This document shows, piece after piece, positions 42,141 to 50,707 of a stretch of DNA of 64,000 nucleotides. Numbering within the stretch: position 1 is the stretch's first letter; every line of letters starts with the position of its first letter. Below the pieces are notes generated by a model. It was given only the letters and a program-made list of their open reading frames with translations. It searched no databases and was not told where the DNA came from. The DNA comes from JAJEFO01 sp965209045 (GTDB lineage Bacteria; Pseudomonadota; Alphaproteobacteria; Rhodobacterales; Rhodobacteraceae): the NCBI GenBank assembly GCA_965209045.1, contig CBDBPW010000001.1, positions 620,001 through 684,000 on the forward strand. Direction: 5' to 3'. Position numbers and translations under genes: made by a program.

Positions 42141-42920
42141 GTGCCAGACCCAAGCACACCCGTCATAGAAGTCGGCGACTTGCACAAGAGCTTCGGCACG
42201 CTCGAAGTCCTGCGCGGCGTCTCGATGGCTGCGCCAAAGGGCCATGTCGTTTCGCTGATCGGCTCTTCGGGATCAGGCAAGTCCACGCTTCTTCGCTGCA
42301 TCAACCTGCTCGAGGACAGCCAGCAAGGAAGGATCGTCTTTGAAGGCGAGCCGATCTCCTGGCGCGGCGAAGGCGCGAACCGCAGGCCGGCAGACCGGGT
42401 GCAGGTCACGCGCATCCGCACGAACCTGTCAATGGTGTTCCAGCAGTTCAATCTCTGGGCTCATCTCACGATCCTCCAGAACGTGATGAAGGCACCCGTT
42501 ACCGTGCTCAAGCGGAACCGTGCCGACGTGGAGGATGCGGCGCGGCGCTATCTTGAGCGGGTCGGCATCGGCGACAAGTGCGACGCCTACCCGGCGCAGC
42601 TTTCGGGCGGGCAGCAGCAAAGGGCAGCCATAGCGCGCGCGCTCTGCATGGAGCCCAGGGCGCTTCTCTTTGACGAACCGACATCGGCGCTTGATCCCGA
42701 GCTTGAGCAGGAGGTCGTGAAGGTCATAAAGTCGCTCGCCGAGGAGGGCCGTACCATGCTGCTTGTCACTCATGACATGACGATGGCGCGGGACGTCTCC
42801 GACCACGTCCTGTTCCTGCATGAAGGCCGCATCGAGGAGGAAGGCTCGCCCGACTCCCTTTTCGACGCGCCAAGGACCGAACGACTGCGGCAGTTCCTGA
42901 GTCACGTCCGGGCAGCCTGA
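42141..42920 (+). CDS. polar amino-acid ABC transporter ATP-binding protein (HisP/OccP-type)
   Basis: 259 residues. Walker A is SLIGSSGSGKSTLLRCINLL, Q-loop MVFQQFNLWAHLTILQNVM, signature LSGGQQQRAAIARALCM, Walker B ALLFDEPTSALDPE, and switch His LLVTHDM. These are typical of the PAAT family (His, Arg, opines). GTG 42141 is taken as start because AAGGAG lies upstream and DPSTPVIEVGDLHKSFG is the usual beginning. First gene of an ATPase-receptor-permease-permease operon. Confidence 0.9.
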   Translation: MPDPSTPVIEVGDLHKSFGTLEVLRGVSMAAPKGHVVSLIGSSGSGKSTLLRCINLLEDSQQGRIVFEGEPISWRGEGANRRPADRVQVTRIRTNLSMVFQQFNLWAHLTILQNVMKAPVTVLKRNRADVEDAARRYLERVGIGDKCDAYPAQLSGGQQQRAAIARALCMEPRALLFDEPTSALDPELEQEVVKVIKSLAEEGRTMLLVTHDMTMARDVSDHVLFLHEGRIEEEGSPDSLFDAPRTERLRQFLSHVRAA

Positions 42921-42965
42921 AAACAACACGGCAAGGAAAACCAAGATTGCAAAGGGAGACCAAAA

Positions 42966-43688
42966 ATGAAGAGACTCATCCTGACCATCGCGGCGCTCGC
43001 ACTCGGCGCGGGGCTTGCTCATGCCGGCAGCCATACCGTCATCCGCATGGGCACCGAGGGCGCCTACCCTCCATGGAACTTTCTCAACGATGCTGGTGAA
43101 GTGGACGGCTTCGAGCGCGAACTGGGCGATGAACTCTGCAGGCGCGCGGAACTCACCTGCGAATGGGTGACCAACGACTGGGATTCGATCATCCCCAACC
43201 TCGTTTCGGGAAACTACGACACGATCATCGCCGGCATGTCGATCACCGCCGAACGCGACCAGGTCATCGACTTCACCCAGAACTACAGCCAGCCTGATCC
43301 GTCCGCCTATCTCGCAATGTCCGATGACATCGACGTGGATGGCGCCGTTCTTGCGGCGCAGACCAACACGATCCAGGCCGCCTTCATCGCCGAGATGGGG
43401 TGGACGCTCGTGGAGTTCGCCACGCCCGAAGAGACGATCGCAGCCGTCAAGGGCGGCGAGGCTGATGCGGTCCTGGCCGACAAGTCCTACCTGACTCCGA
43501 TCGAGGCGGAAGACCCCGACCTCGTTTTCCTGGCGAGGAGCGAGCTCATCGGCGGTGGCGTTGGCATGGGCATTCGGGAAAGCGACACCGAACTCAAGGA
43601 GAAGTTCAACATGGCCATCCAGTCCATGAAGGACGACGGATCCCTGAACGCGCTGATCGAGAAATGGGAAATCGGCGAACCGTTCTGA
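42966..43688 (+). CDS. amino-acid ABC transporter substrate-binding protein (family 3)
   Basis: 240 residues. Signal peptide MKRLILTIAALALGAGLAHA, then TVIRMGTEGAYPPWNFLNDA and EVDGFERELGDELCRRA, the standard SBP_bac_3 opening. The Cys pair (LCRRAELTC) is typical of this fold. Ligand contact block: VTNDWDSIIPNLVSGNYDTI and GMSITAERDQVIDFT. It binds a polar amino acid or opine; which one is not evident. AAAGGGAG lies just upstream of the ATG. Confidence 0.9.
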   Translation: MKRLILTIAALALGAGLAHAGSHTVIRMGTEGAYPPWNFLNDAGEVDGFERELGDELCRRAELTCEWVTNDWDSIIPNLVSGNYDTIIAGMSITAERDQVIDFTQNYSQPDPSAYLAMSDDIDVDGAVLAAQTNTIQAAFIAEMGWTLVEFATPEETIAAVKGGEADAVLADKSYLTPIEAEDPDLVFLARSELIGGGVGMGIRESDTELKEKFNMAIQSMKDDGSLNALIEKWEIGEPF

Positions 43689-43703
43689 TCCGCAAGACAT
43701 TCC

Positions 43704-43777
43704 GCACGCCCCGCGACGGACCTGCCGGGGCGTGCAGGCGTGATCCGGCAGGACGCCCCGGGCCCAGCCGGGCCCGG
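43704..43777 (+). terminator. tandem hairpins between receptor and permease genes
   Basis: GCACGCCCCG (43704-43713) pairs perfectly with CGGGGCGTGC (43726-43735). A second stem, CCGGGCCC (43758-43765) with GGGCCCGG (43770-43777), follows with a 4-base loop. No U-run follows. Such intercistronic stems protect or attenuate mRNA so that the receptor is made in excess of the permeases. Confidence 0.55.
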
Positions 43778-43800
43778 TTGCGGTAGCGGGAGACGGGTCG

Positions 43801-44667
43801 ATTTTCGGGTTCTGCGCCGATCCGCAAGCGCTCGACACCGCAAGGTGGATGGCGTGCTACCTGACGACGGGGAAGCACTTCGGGTTCTACTGGTCCTTTG
43901 TCACCGTCCTCGTCCTCCTGGCGGTCACCGCTCCCGCCGCCCTGCTCTTCGGCTTCGGCGGCGCGACGGCGGCGCGAAGCCAGTTCCTGCCGCTTCGCTG
44001 GTTCGGCACGATATACATCTCCATCGTGCGCGGCGTGCCGGACATCGCGTTCTTTCTCTTCTTCGTCATCGCGCTTGACCAGGGCTTCGAGTTCCTGCGT
44101 CACCAGTACCTGTGCCCGGACTGGACCGACAGGATCTGGCAGGGGAACGATTTCGTCGTCTGCAGCGCGGCAAAGCTGCCGCTGGGCAACGCGCCGCAAT
44201 GGATTCACGAAGTCTACGGCTTCCTTCTCGCCGTCCTGACATTCGCGATCGTCTTTGGCGCCTTCGCCGCGAACGTGCTCCACGGCGCGATGCAGGCGGT
44301 GCCGCGCGGGCAGATCGAGACGGCGGAAGCCTACGGAATGACGCGCCGCCAGGCCTTTTGGCACGTGCTCGTCCCGCAAATGTGGATCTACGCGCTTCCC
44401 GGCCTGTCCAATCTCTGGATGCTCCTCATCAAGGCGACGCCCCTGCTCTTCCTTCTCGGCGTCGAAGACATCGTCTACTGGGCGCGCGAGCTGGGCGGCA
44501 CGAAGCAGGCGCGCTTCTCCGACTACCCGCATGGCGACTGGCGGCTCTGGTACTTCCTCGCGCTGCTCGTGTTCTACCTTGCGTTCACGAGGCTCAGCGA
44601 AGTCGTCCTGTCACGGCTCACGCGCCGGCTCAGCCGCGGACAGGCCACGGTCGGGGCAACGGCATGA
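43801..44667 (+). CDS. amino-acid ABC transporter permease (HisQ-type), possible AUU start
   Basis: A PAAT-family permease with four or five helices: SQFLPLRWFGTIYISIVRGV, PDIAFFLFFVIALDQG, and the coupling loop ETAEAYGMTRRQAFWHVLVP followed by LPGLSNLWMLLIKATPLLFL. The first ATG is 43849, but the codons before it (IFGFCADPQALDTARW) match the conserved N terminus of this subgroup. No ATG, GTG, TTG or CTG occurs in frame between an upstream stop (43741) and 43849. An ATT at 43801 has GGGAGA 7 bases upstream, so I extend the gene to it. If wrong, the protein starts at 43849 with 272 residues. Confidence 0.82.
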   Translation: MFGFCADPQALDTARWMACYLTTGKHFGFYWSFVTVLVLLAVTAPAALLFGFGGATAARSQFLPLRWFGTIYISIVRGVPDIAFFLFFVIALDQGFEFLRHQYLCPDWTDRIWQGNDFVVCSAAKLPLGNAPQWIHEVYGFLLAVLTFAIVFGAFAANVLHGAMQAVPRGQIETAEAYGMTRRQAFWHVLVPQMWIYALPGLSNLWMLLIKATPLLFLLGVEDIVYWARELGGTKQARFSDYPHGDWRLWYFLALLVFYLAFTRLSEVVLSRLTRRLSRGQATVGATA

Positions 44668-45467
44668 GCTGCTGGGAGACCATCCAGGACTACGGCCTGC
44701 GCGCGATCGGCATCGGCGAGCGCCTCCTGCCGCGCGAGGGCTTCGACTTGTGCCAGCAATTCACCCTGATCGGTTCGGGGCTCATCTGGAACGTCTACTT
44801 CGGCCTTCTCGCGTTGCTTGCCGGCTTTTTCATCGCCAACGCGGTCGCGCTGTGCAAGGCGTCATCCAGGCCCTGGATCCGGAAACCTGCCGAATGGTTC
44901 ATCCTCGTCTTTCGCGGCTCGCCGCTCTTCATCCAGTTCTTCCTGGCCTATTTCATCTTCCTGCGCATCAAGCAGGCGGGCTACATGCCCTGGCTCACGT
45001 CGGCGCAGGCCGGCGCGCTGATCGTTCTCGTGCTGAACACCGCCGCCTATTCCGGAGAGATCTTCTTCGGCGCATTGCGCACCGTGCCTCGCGGCGAGGT
45101 CGAGGCGGCGGACGCCTACGGCTTCACCGGGTGGAAGAGGTTCGTCTCCATCGTCTGGCCGACAACCATGAGGCTTGCATGGCCAGCCTACACCAACGAG
45201 GCCATTTTCCTGTTTCACGCAACGACGCTGGTCTTCTTTTCCGGGTTCCCGACATGGAGACAGCAGGGCGATGCCCTCTACTACGCGAACTACTTCGCGG
45301 ACAAGACGTTCAACCCGTTCATTCCCTACCCGATCGTGGCCTTCTACTTCATCCTCCTGACCCTGGCCCTGATCGGATCATTCGGCCTTGTCAACAGGAG
45401 GCTCAACCGTCACCTGCCGCAGGAGCGCCGCACAAGGCTGAAATTCCGGCCCAACATCATCCGGTGA
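44664..45467 (+). CDS. amino-acid ABC transporter permease (HisM-type)
   Basis: 267 residues, partner of the HisQ-type permease, which it overlaps by 4 bp (ATGA). An N-terminal cap (MSCWETIQDYGLRAIGIGER) precedes the helices. PAEWFILVFRGSPLFIQFFL is the family R-G-x-P block, and EAADAYGFTGWKRFVSIVWP the coupling loop. Heterodimeric PAAT pores of this sort serve receptors for basic or polar amino acids and opines. Last gene of the operon. Confidence 0.9.
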   Translation: MSCWETIQDYGLRAIGIGERLLPREGFDLCQQFTLIGSGLIWNVYFGLLALLAGFFIANAVALCKASSRPWIRKPAEWFILVFRGSPLFIQFFLAYFIFLRIKQAGYMPWLTSAQAGALIVLVLNTAAYSGEIFFGALRTVPRGEVEAADAYGFTGWKRFVSIVWPTTMRLAWPAYTNEAIFLFHATTLVFFSGFPTWRQQGDALYYANYFADKTFNPFIPYPIVAFYFILLTLALIGSFGLVNRRLNRHLPQERRTRLKFRPNIIR

Positions 45468-45602
45468 CGCAAGCAGGGCTTCGACGATTCCAGACCCGGA
45501 ACAGCCTGGCCCGTTCTCGGGCAAGTGCGCGCGGAACCGGACGGCGCGCCATGGGGCGGGCGATGCTTGCCATCGGCGCAGGAAGCATCTAGGGCGGCAC
45601 CC

Positions 45603-46307
45603 ATGATCCAGTCTGACGATCGCCTGATTGTCGCGCTAGACGTCCCGGACGCGCTGGCGGGTCTTGATCTCGCCGCGCGTCTTGGCGACAGCGTGTCCTT
45701 CTACAAGATCGGGCTTGGAATGCTGACTGGCGGCGGCTTTGCGCTGGCAAGCGAGCTCAAGCAGGATCACGGCAAGCGCATCTTCCTGGACATGAAACTC
45801 TTCGACATAGGCGCTACGGTCGAGGCTGCCACGCGGGGCCTCGCCCGAACCGGCATCGATTTCCTGACCGTTCACGGAGATCCGCACGTGGTCCGCGCCG
45901 CCTGCGAAGGCGCGGCAGGTTCCCCAATGAGCGTCCTGGCAGTCACGTTCCTCACATCGCTCGACCGCAGCGACCTTGATGCAGCTCAGACCAAGCCCGG
46001 AGAGATCGCCGAACTCGCGGCCGAGCGGGCCGCACGGGCATTCGAGGCCGGAGCAGACGGCGTCATTGCCTCGCCGCTTGAAGTTCGTGCAATCCGCACG
46101 CTGCCTGAAGCCGCAGGCAAGCTGATCGTGTCACCCGGAGTGCGGCCGAACGGCGCGGACCCCGGTGACCAAAAACGGATCGCGACACCGGCCGATGCCA
46201 TCCGGGACGGGGCCGACCACGTCGTCGTCGGCCGTCCCGTCCATCACGCGCCCGATCCCTTGAAGGCGGTCCACGACATCGTCGCCTCGATCAGCGCGCG
46301 GACCTGA
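45603..46307 (+). CDS. pyrF: orotidine 5'-phosphate decarboxylase
   Basis: 234 residues, the final enzyme of UMP synthesis (OMP to UMP plus CO2), a TIM barrel. Motifs: LIVALDVPDALAGLDLAARL at the N terminus and RIFLDMKLFDIGATVEAATR with the catalytic D-x-K-x-x-D array. VSPGVRPNGADPGDQKRIAT is the phosphate-binding loop and DHVVVGRPVHHAPDPLKA the second phosphate contact. ATG 45603 gives the normal start. 135 bp separate it from the ABC operon. It is convergent with the FAD oxidase gene. Housekeeping gene among transporters. Confidence 0.96.
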   Translation: MIQSDDRLIVALDVPDALAGLDLAARLGDSVSFYKIGLGMLTGGGFALASELKQDHGKRIFLDMKLFDIGATVEAATRGLARTGIDFLTVHGDPHVVRAACEGAAGSPMSVLAVTFLTSLDRSDLDAAQTKPGEIAELAAERAARAFEAGADGVIASPLEVRAIRTLPEAAGKLIVSPGVRPNGADPGDQKRIATPADAIRDGADHVVVGRPVHHAPDPLKAVHDIVASISART

Positions 46308-46391
46308 CCGACGAGGCGCCGCCGAGTTTCCTGTCAAGAAAGCCGCAGATCGCTCCGCAGCAACCGTTCGCCAGGGGCCAGTCGCGTGCCT

Positions 46392-47459
46392 TCACCCGCA
46401 GAAGCGCGACGGCAGGAGAGAACCAACCACGTCAGCAGGCAATGACGGTCCCCTGTCCAGCACGAGGTCGGCCAGAAGCGCCGCTGCCGCAGGGGCGGTC
46501 TGGAATCCGTAGCCTCCCTGGCCAGCCATCCAGAAGAATCCCGGGTGGCCGGGCGCCTCGCCGATGACGAGCGCGCGGTCCGGCGCAAAGGTCCTGAGAC
46601 CCGCCCAGTTCGTCTCCATCCTCGCAACCGGCTCGGTCACGTATGGCTGGTAGCGCGCAATGCCTTCGGCCAGCACCATGTCGTCCGCCCATGCATCCAT
46701 CGGCTCCAACGGGTCCTCCTCGGCCGCCGAGACGATCCAGCCACCCGCATCGGGCTTGGCGTACCAGGAATCGCCCGGCCCCATCAGCAGCGGCCAGTTC
46801 CTGACGTCGCGGCCGCCCGGAGCCGGCAGCCGCGCGACCGACCGCCGGTAGGGCTGCAACCCGATCCGTGCCACGCCAGCCATGTCCGCGATTTCGTCCG
46901 CCCAGGCCCCGGCCGCGTTCACCACGACATCGGCCACGATCTTCTCGTCCCCGGCCGAAAGACGCCAGGCGGCGGCACGTTCCATTTTCGTGACGCTGGC
47001 CCCGACCCGTATGGTGGCACCGTGTTGCCGCGCTTCCGATGCCATGGCTTGCAGGAGACGGTTCGTGTCGATGTCCAGCGCGTTTTCGGAATACCCCGCC
47101 CGCGCGATGCCGGGAGACAGGATCGGCACCCGCGAATGCGCTTCCCGCACGGGGATTTCCGCAAGGTCAAGTGCGGCCATGTCGGACTCGAAAGCGTCGG
47201 TGTCTTCCTGGAACGCGACGGCCATGAGACCTCGCGGCGACAAGACGTCCAGCGATTCGTGAACCGGGCGTGACGCCCGGTTCAGGACGCGGACGGTGTC
47301 ATTCCCGTAGTCCTCGATGAACATCGCGGCCGAACGCCCGCTCGCGTGGTAGCCGAGCGCGGTCTCGCGTTCCAGCACCAGGACGCGCGCCGACGGGGCC
47401 AGCGACGCCGCTGCAGCCAAACCAGCGATTCCGCCGCCGACTATGGCGACGCGCGTCAC
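46392..47459 (-). CDS. FAD-dependent amino-acid oxidase (DadA/glycine oxidase-like)
   Basis: 355 residues of the DAO family. The dinucleotide-binding loop VAIVGGGIAGLAAAASLA leads to VLVLERETALGYHASGRSAA. VVVNAAGAWADEIADMAGV and the C-terminal FFWMAGQGGYGFQTAPAAAA (second FAD contact) complete the fold. GTG 47459 is chosen because it overlaps the aldo/keto reductase stop (GTGA); the longer frame lies inside that gene. Such enzymes oxidise D-amino acids, glycine, sarcosine or hydroxy acids. The exact substrate is unclear, although it shares an operon with an aldo/keto reductase. Confidence 0.85.
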   Translation of the reverse strand: MTRVAIVGGGIAGLAAAASLAPSARVLVLERETALGYHASGRSAAMFIEDYGNDTVRVLNRASRPVHESLDVLSPRGLMAVAFQEDTDAFESDMAALDLAEIPVREAHSRVPILSPGIARAGYSENALDIDTNRLLQAMASEARQHGATIRVGASVTKMERAAAWRLSAGDEKIVADVVVNAAGAWADEIADMAGVARIGLQPYRRSVARLPAPGGRDVRNWPLLMGPGDSWYAKPDAGGWIVSAAEEDPLEPMDAWADDMVLAEGIARYQPYVTEPVARMETNWAGLRTFAPDRALVIGEAPGHPGFFWMAGQGGYGFQTAPAAAALLADLVLDRGPSLPADVVGSLLPSRFCG

Positions 47460-48385
47460 GCTTCCTCCAGACGGTCGGTCGCGGGAGGCGGCGCGGGCGA
47501 GAGCGCCGACAGCCGGGCATGCAGCGCATCGTCGATCCGGAATTCGATGGCCGCAAGGGACGGCGCAAGCTGCTCCATCGACTTTCCCGAGATGATGGGA
47601 CCCCATACCCCTGGATGCCGCGCGACCCATGCCGCCGCCAGGGTCGCCGGAGCCGCGCCGACCTCCTCGGCGATCTTGACCAGGGTCGCCACGGCCTCGT
47701 GCATCCAGTCGAACCCGTATCGAGCGGCATAGGTGTCGCTGGTGGTGAGACGGCCGGTCTCCCCGGCAGCGTACTTTCCGGTCAGCAGACCTCCGCCGAG
47801 AGGAGAATAGGGACAGACGGCCAGGCCCTCCGCAATGGCCATGGGGAGGATCTCGACCTCCACCTGCCTCTTCACCAGGTTGTACATCGGCTGCAGGAAC
47901 CGGATCTCGACGCCAAGCCCGCGCGCGACCTCTCGCGCCTTCATGACCTGCCAGGCCGCGCAGTTGGAAACGCCAAGGGTCCGCACCGAACCGTCTTCCC
48001 TGAAACCGGCCAGCGTCTCGAACGTCTCCTCAAGCGGCGTCTCGCCATCCCAGCGATGGAGGTAGAGGAGATCGATGGTCTCCAGGCCGAGCCTCTTCCG
48101 GCTCGCGCCGAACTCCTCTTCGATCCGGGCCCGGCACGCACCGTGATACCCGCATTTCGTGGCGACGAAGACGTCGTCACGTTCCGGTGCGACCAGGCGC
48201 CCGGCAATTTGCTCGGAACGACCCTCGGAATAGAGAAACGCCGTGTCGAAGAAGTTGATGCCCGCCTCGCGGCAGGCCCGGTACATCTCCGACGAGGCGG
48301 CTTCGTCCGCGGCGCCGCCGAACTGCATCGTGCCGAAGCTGAACCTCGACAGTGCCTGCCCGGAGATCGTTCTCAAGCCCGGCAT
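47456..48385 (-). CDS. aldo/keto reductase
   Basis: 309 residues, NADPH-dependent TIM barrel. The catalytic tetrad is visible: FFDTAFLYSEGRSE (Asp and Tyr), FVATKCGYHG (Lys) and LLYLHRWDGETPLEETFETL (His). Cofactor loops SPLGGGLLTGKY and IISGKSMEQLAPSLAA follow. Resembles YajO/L-fucose-dehydrogenase-like AKRs. Coupled by a 4-bp overlap to the FAD oxidase and located downstream of a BMP-type ABC operon in the same direction. Confidence 0.9.
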   Translation of the reverse strand: MPGLRTISGQALSRFSFGTMQFGGAADEAASSEMYRACREAGINFFDTAFLYSEGRSEQIAGRLVAPERDDVFVATKCGYHGACRARIEEEFGASRKRLGLETIDLLYLHRWDGETPLEETFETLAGFREDGSVRTLGVSNCAAWQVMKAREVARGLGVEIRFLQPMYNLVKRQVEVEILPMAIAEGLAVCPYSPLGGGLLTGKYAAGETGRLTTSDTYAARYGFDWMHEAVATLVKIAEEVGAAPATLAAAWVARHPGVWGPIISGKSMEQLAPSLAAIEFRIDDALHARLSALSPAPPPATDRLEEA

Positions 48386-48500
48386 TGGTTCGGTTCGCTT
48401 CCGTGTCCGAAGGCCCTTGGTTCGAGGATGCCGCGTGCTTCCGGCACGTAAGGACGCGGCGCCCGGAGGTTTCCGCCGGCGCCGCGTCGGGCAGGCGAGA

Positions 48501-49580
48501 TCAGTTGGGGATTTCGCCCGTGATCCCCTCGACGTAGAAGTTCATGCCCAGCAGCGTCCCGTCATCGGCGGTCTCGCCTTCGCCAAGCCACGACGATCCG
48601 TCCTGCATGTTCAGCGGACCGGTGAAGGGATGATACTCTCCGGCCGCGATCGCGTCGCGCATCGCCTCTGCTTCGGCCTTCACGTCAGCGGGCACCGCAT
48701 CCGTGATTTCGCCGATCTCGACCATGCCGGGGCCGATGCCGTCCCAGACGTCAACGCTCTCCCACGTGCCGTCCATCACGGCCTGCACTCTTGCAATGTA
48801 GTACGGCGCCCAGTTGTCGATGATCGAGCTGACGCGCGGCAGCGGCGCATATTCCGACATGTCCGAGGCCTGGCCGAACGAGATCACGCCCGCCTCTGCA
48901 GCGGCTGCCTGCGGCGCAGTCGAATCGGTGTGCTGCAAGACAACGTCCACGCCGTTGTCGATCAGCGCCTTCGCGGCATCCGCCTCCTTGGGAGGATCGA
49001 ACCAGGTATAGACCCAGATCACGCTCATCTCGACATCGGGGTTTGCCTTCCTGGCATGGATGTAGGCCGAGTTGATGCCACGAATGACCTCGGGAATCGG
49101 GTAGGACGCGATGTAACCGATCTTGTTGGTCTTCGTCATCTTGCCCGCGATATGGCCCTGCACCGCACGTCCCTCGTAGAATCGCGCGGAATAGGTGCTG
49201 ACATTGTCGGCGCGCTTGTAGCCGGTCGCGTGCTCGAACTTCACGTCCGGGAAATTGGCCGCCACGTTGATCGTCGGATCCATGTACCCGAACGAGGTCG
49301 TGAAGATGATGTCTGCGCCCTGAAGCGCCATCTGGGTCATGGCCCGTTCGGCGTCAGCGCCCTCGGGCACGCTCTCCTGGTAGACGGTCTCGACCTTGTC
49401 GCCGAAGTGCTCCTCCACGGCCAGAAGGCCCTGGTGATGCTCGTAGGTCCACCCGCCGTCTCCGATCGGCCCGACATAGACAAAGCCGGCCTTGACCGGC
49501 CCGTCACCGTGACTGCCGCCAAAGGCCGGCAGGTTCATCGACATTGCGGCCACAGCCGCCAGAAGTACGATTTTCGTCAT
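48501..49580 (-). CDS. BMP-family ABC transporter substrate-binding protein
   Basis: 359 residues with a signal peptide (MTKIVLLAAVAAMSMNLPAF then GGS). The body matches BMP/PnrA-Med receptors, which bind nucleosides or related purines: VKAGFVYVGPIGDGGWTYEH, TTSFGYMDPTINVAANFPDV, ATGYKRADNVSTYSARFYEG and KIGYIASYPIPEVIRGINS. It lacks a lipobox, so it is soluble. ATG 49580 follows GGGGGAGAAC. It is the last gene of the ABC set transcribed ATPase-permease-permease-receptor. Confidence 0.9.
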   Translation of the reverse strand: MTKIVLLAAVAAMSMNLPAFGGSHGDGPVKAGFVYVGPIGDGGWTYEHHQGLLAVEEHFGDKVETVYQESVPEGADAERAMTQMALQGADIIFTTSFGYMDPTINVAANFPDVKFEHATGYKRADNVSTYSARFYEGRAVQGHIAGKMTKTNKIGYIASYPIPEVIRGINSAYIHARKANPDVEMSVIWVYTWFDPPKEADAAKALIDNGVDVVLQHTDSTAPQAAAAEAGVISFGQASDMSEYAPLPRVSSIIDNWAPYYIARVQAVMDGTWESVDVWDGIGPGMVEIGEITDAVPADVKAEAEAMRDAIAAGEYHPFTGPLNMQDGSSWLGEGETADDGTLLGMNFYVEGITGEIPN

Positions 49581-49614
49581 GTTCTCCCCCATTTTCCAAA
49601 TGCAAGGACTCTCC

Positions 49615-50547
49615 TCAGCCCGAGGCGTGGAACGTGCGCCCAAGCGAATTCGGCGCATTGACCTGTGCACGCCTTTTGTCGGACGAAATGATGACCAGCA
49701 CAAGGATTGTTATCAGGTAGGGCGACATCGACAAGAGCTCGACCGGAATCGCGATCCCTGCCGCCTGCAGGTTCAGCTGCAGAACGCTGACGCCGCCGAA
49801 GAGGTAGGCGCCGAGCAGGACCCGCCATGCCCGCCAGGAGCCGAAGACCACGATCGCCAGCGCGATCCAGCCGCGACCCGCCGTCATGCCCTCCGTCCAT
49901 TGCGGAACGATCACGAGGCTCAGGCAGGCCCCGCCCAGGCCGGCGAGCGCGCCGCCGAAGGCGATCGCCGCCAGCCTTGTGCCAAGCACGGAGTAGCCAA
50001 GCGCGTGCGCCGCCTCGTGGCTTTCGCCGACGGCACGGAGAATCAGGCCGGACCGGGTGGATCTCAGGTACCACCAGACGCCGACAACCATGGCCAGCGA
50101 CAGGTAGACCAGGGCGTGCTGGCTGAACAGGACCGGTCCCAGGAACGGCAGTTCCGAAAGAAGGGGCAGGTCCAGTCTCGGCGATGCCGGAGGGCGGACG
50201 CCGACGTAGCCCTGACCCATCAGCGAAGAGATTCCCAGTCCGAACAGCGTGAGTCCCAGACCCGTCGCCACCTGGTTTGACAGGAGGACCTGCGTCAGCA
50301 CCCCGAAGAGCAGCGCCAGCACCGCGGAGGCGGAGGCGGCTGCCAGGAATCCCAGGGCGGGCGAACCGCTTTCGACCGCAGCCATGAAGCCGGCGACCGC
50401 GCCAAGGATCATCATGCCCTCGACGCCCAGGTTCAGCACTCCCGACCTCTCGACCACGAGTTCGCCTATGGCAGCCAGCAATATTGGCGTTGACGCGAGC
50501 AGCAGCGCCGAAACCAGCAATGCGGGGTTGATCGACCCTAGCTCCAT
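49615..50547 (-). CDS. BMP-type ABC transporter permease (second)
   Basis: 310 residues, a BPD_transp_2 (RbsC-like) permease. LLAAIGELVVERSGVLNLGV followed by EGMMILGAVAGFMAA is the family's signature. RAVGESHEAAHALGYSVLGT is the coupling region that touches the ATPase. ATG 50547 is the start because a purine-rich GGGAGGG is upstream and the extra upstream frame is not hydrophobic. 160 bp without a recognisable gene separate it from the other permease. Confidence 0.9.
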   Translation of the reverse strand: MELGSINPALLVSALLLASTPILLAAIGELVVERSGVLNLGVEGMMILGAVAGFMAAVESGSPALGFLAAASASAVLALLFGVLTQVLLSNQVATGLGLTLFGLGISSLMGQGYVGVRPPASPRLDLPLLSELPFLGPVLFSQHALVYLSLAMVVGVWWYLRSTRSGLILRAVGESHEAAHALGYSVLGTRLAAIAFGGALAGLGGACLSLVIVPQWTEGMTAGRGWIALAIVVFGSWRAWRVLLGAYLFGGVSVLQLNLQAAGIAIPVELLSMSPYLITILVLVIISSDKRRAQVNAPNSLGRTFHASG

Positions 50548-50707
50548 CTTGACGGCCCTCCCTCTCTCGGCGCGCCATGCCACGCCCGTGGGCCCCGCCT
50601 CCGATGTCGAGGGCAGGACGCCAGCCGACGGCGCCTCGCCGGAAGATGGCAAGGCTCCCGTGACAGGGCCGATTGGAGAATGGCCGGCCGGCCCGTCCCG
50701 GCATCGA

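Noticed and set aside
39207..42245. Longer ClpB starting at 42245
   Set aside because: The extra 141 codons are not ClpB-like and contain the heat-shock promoter. ATG 41822 has a good SD and gives the normal length.
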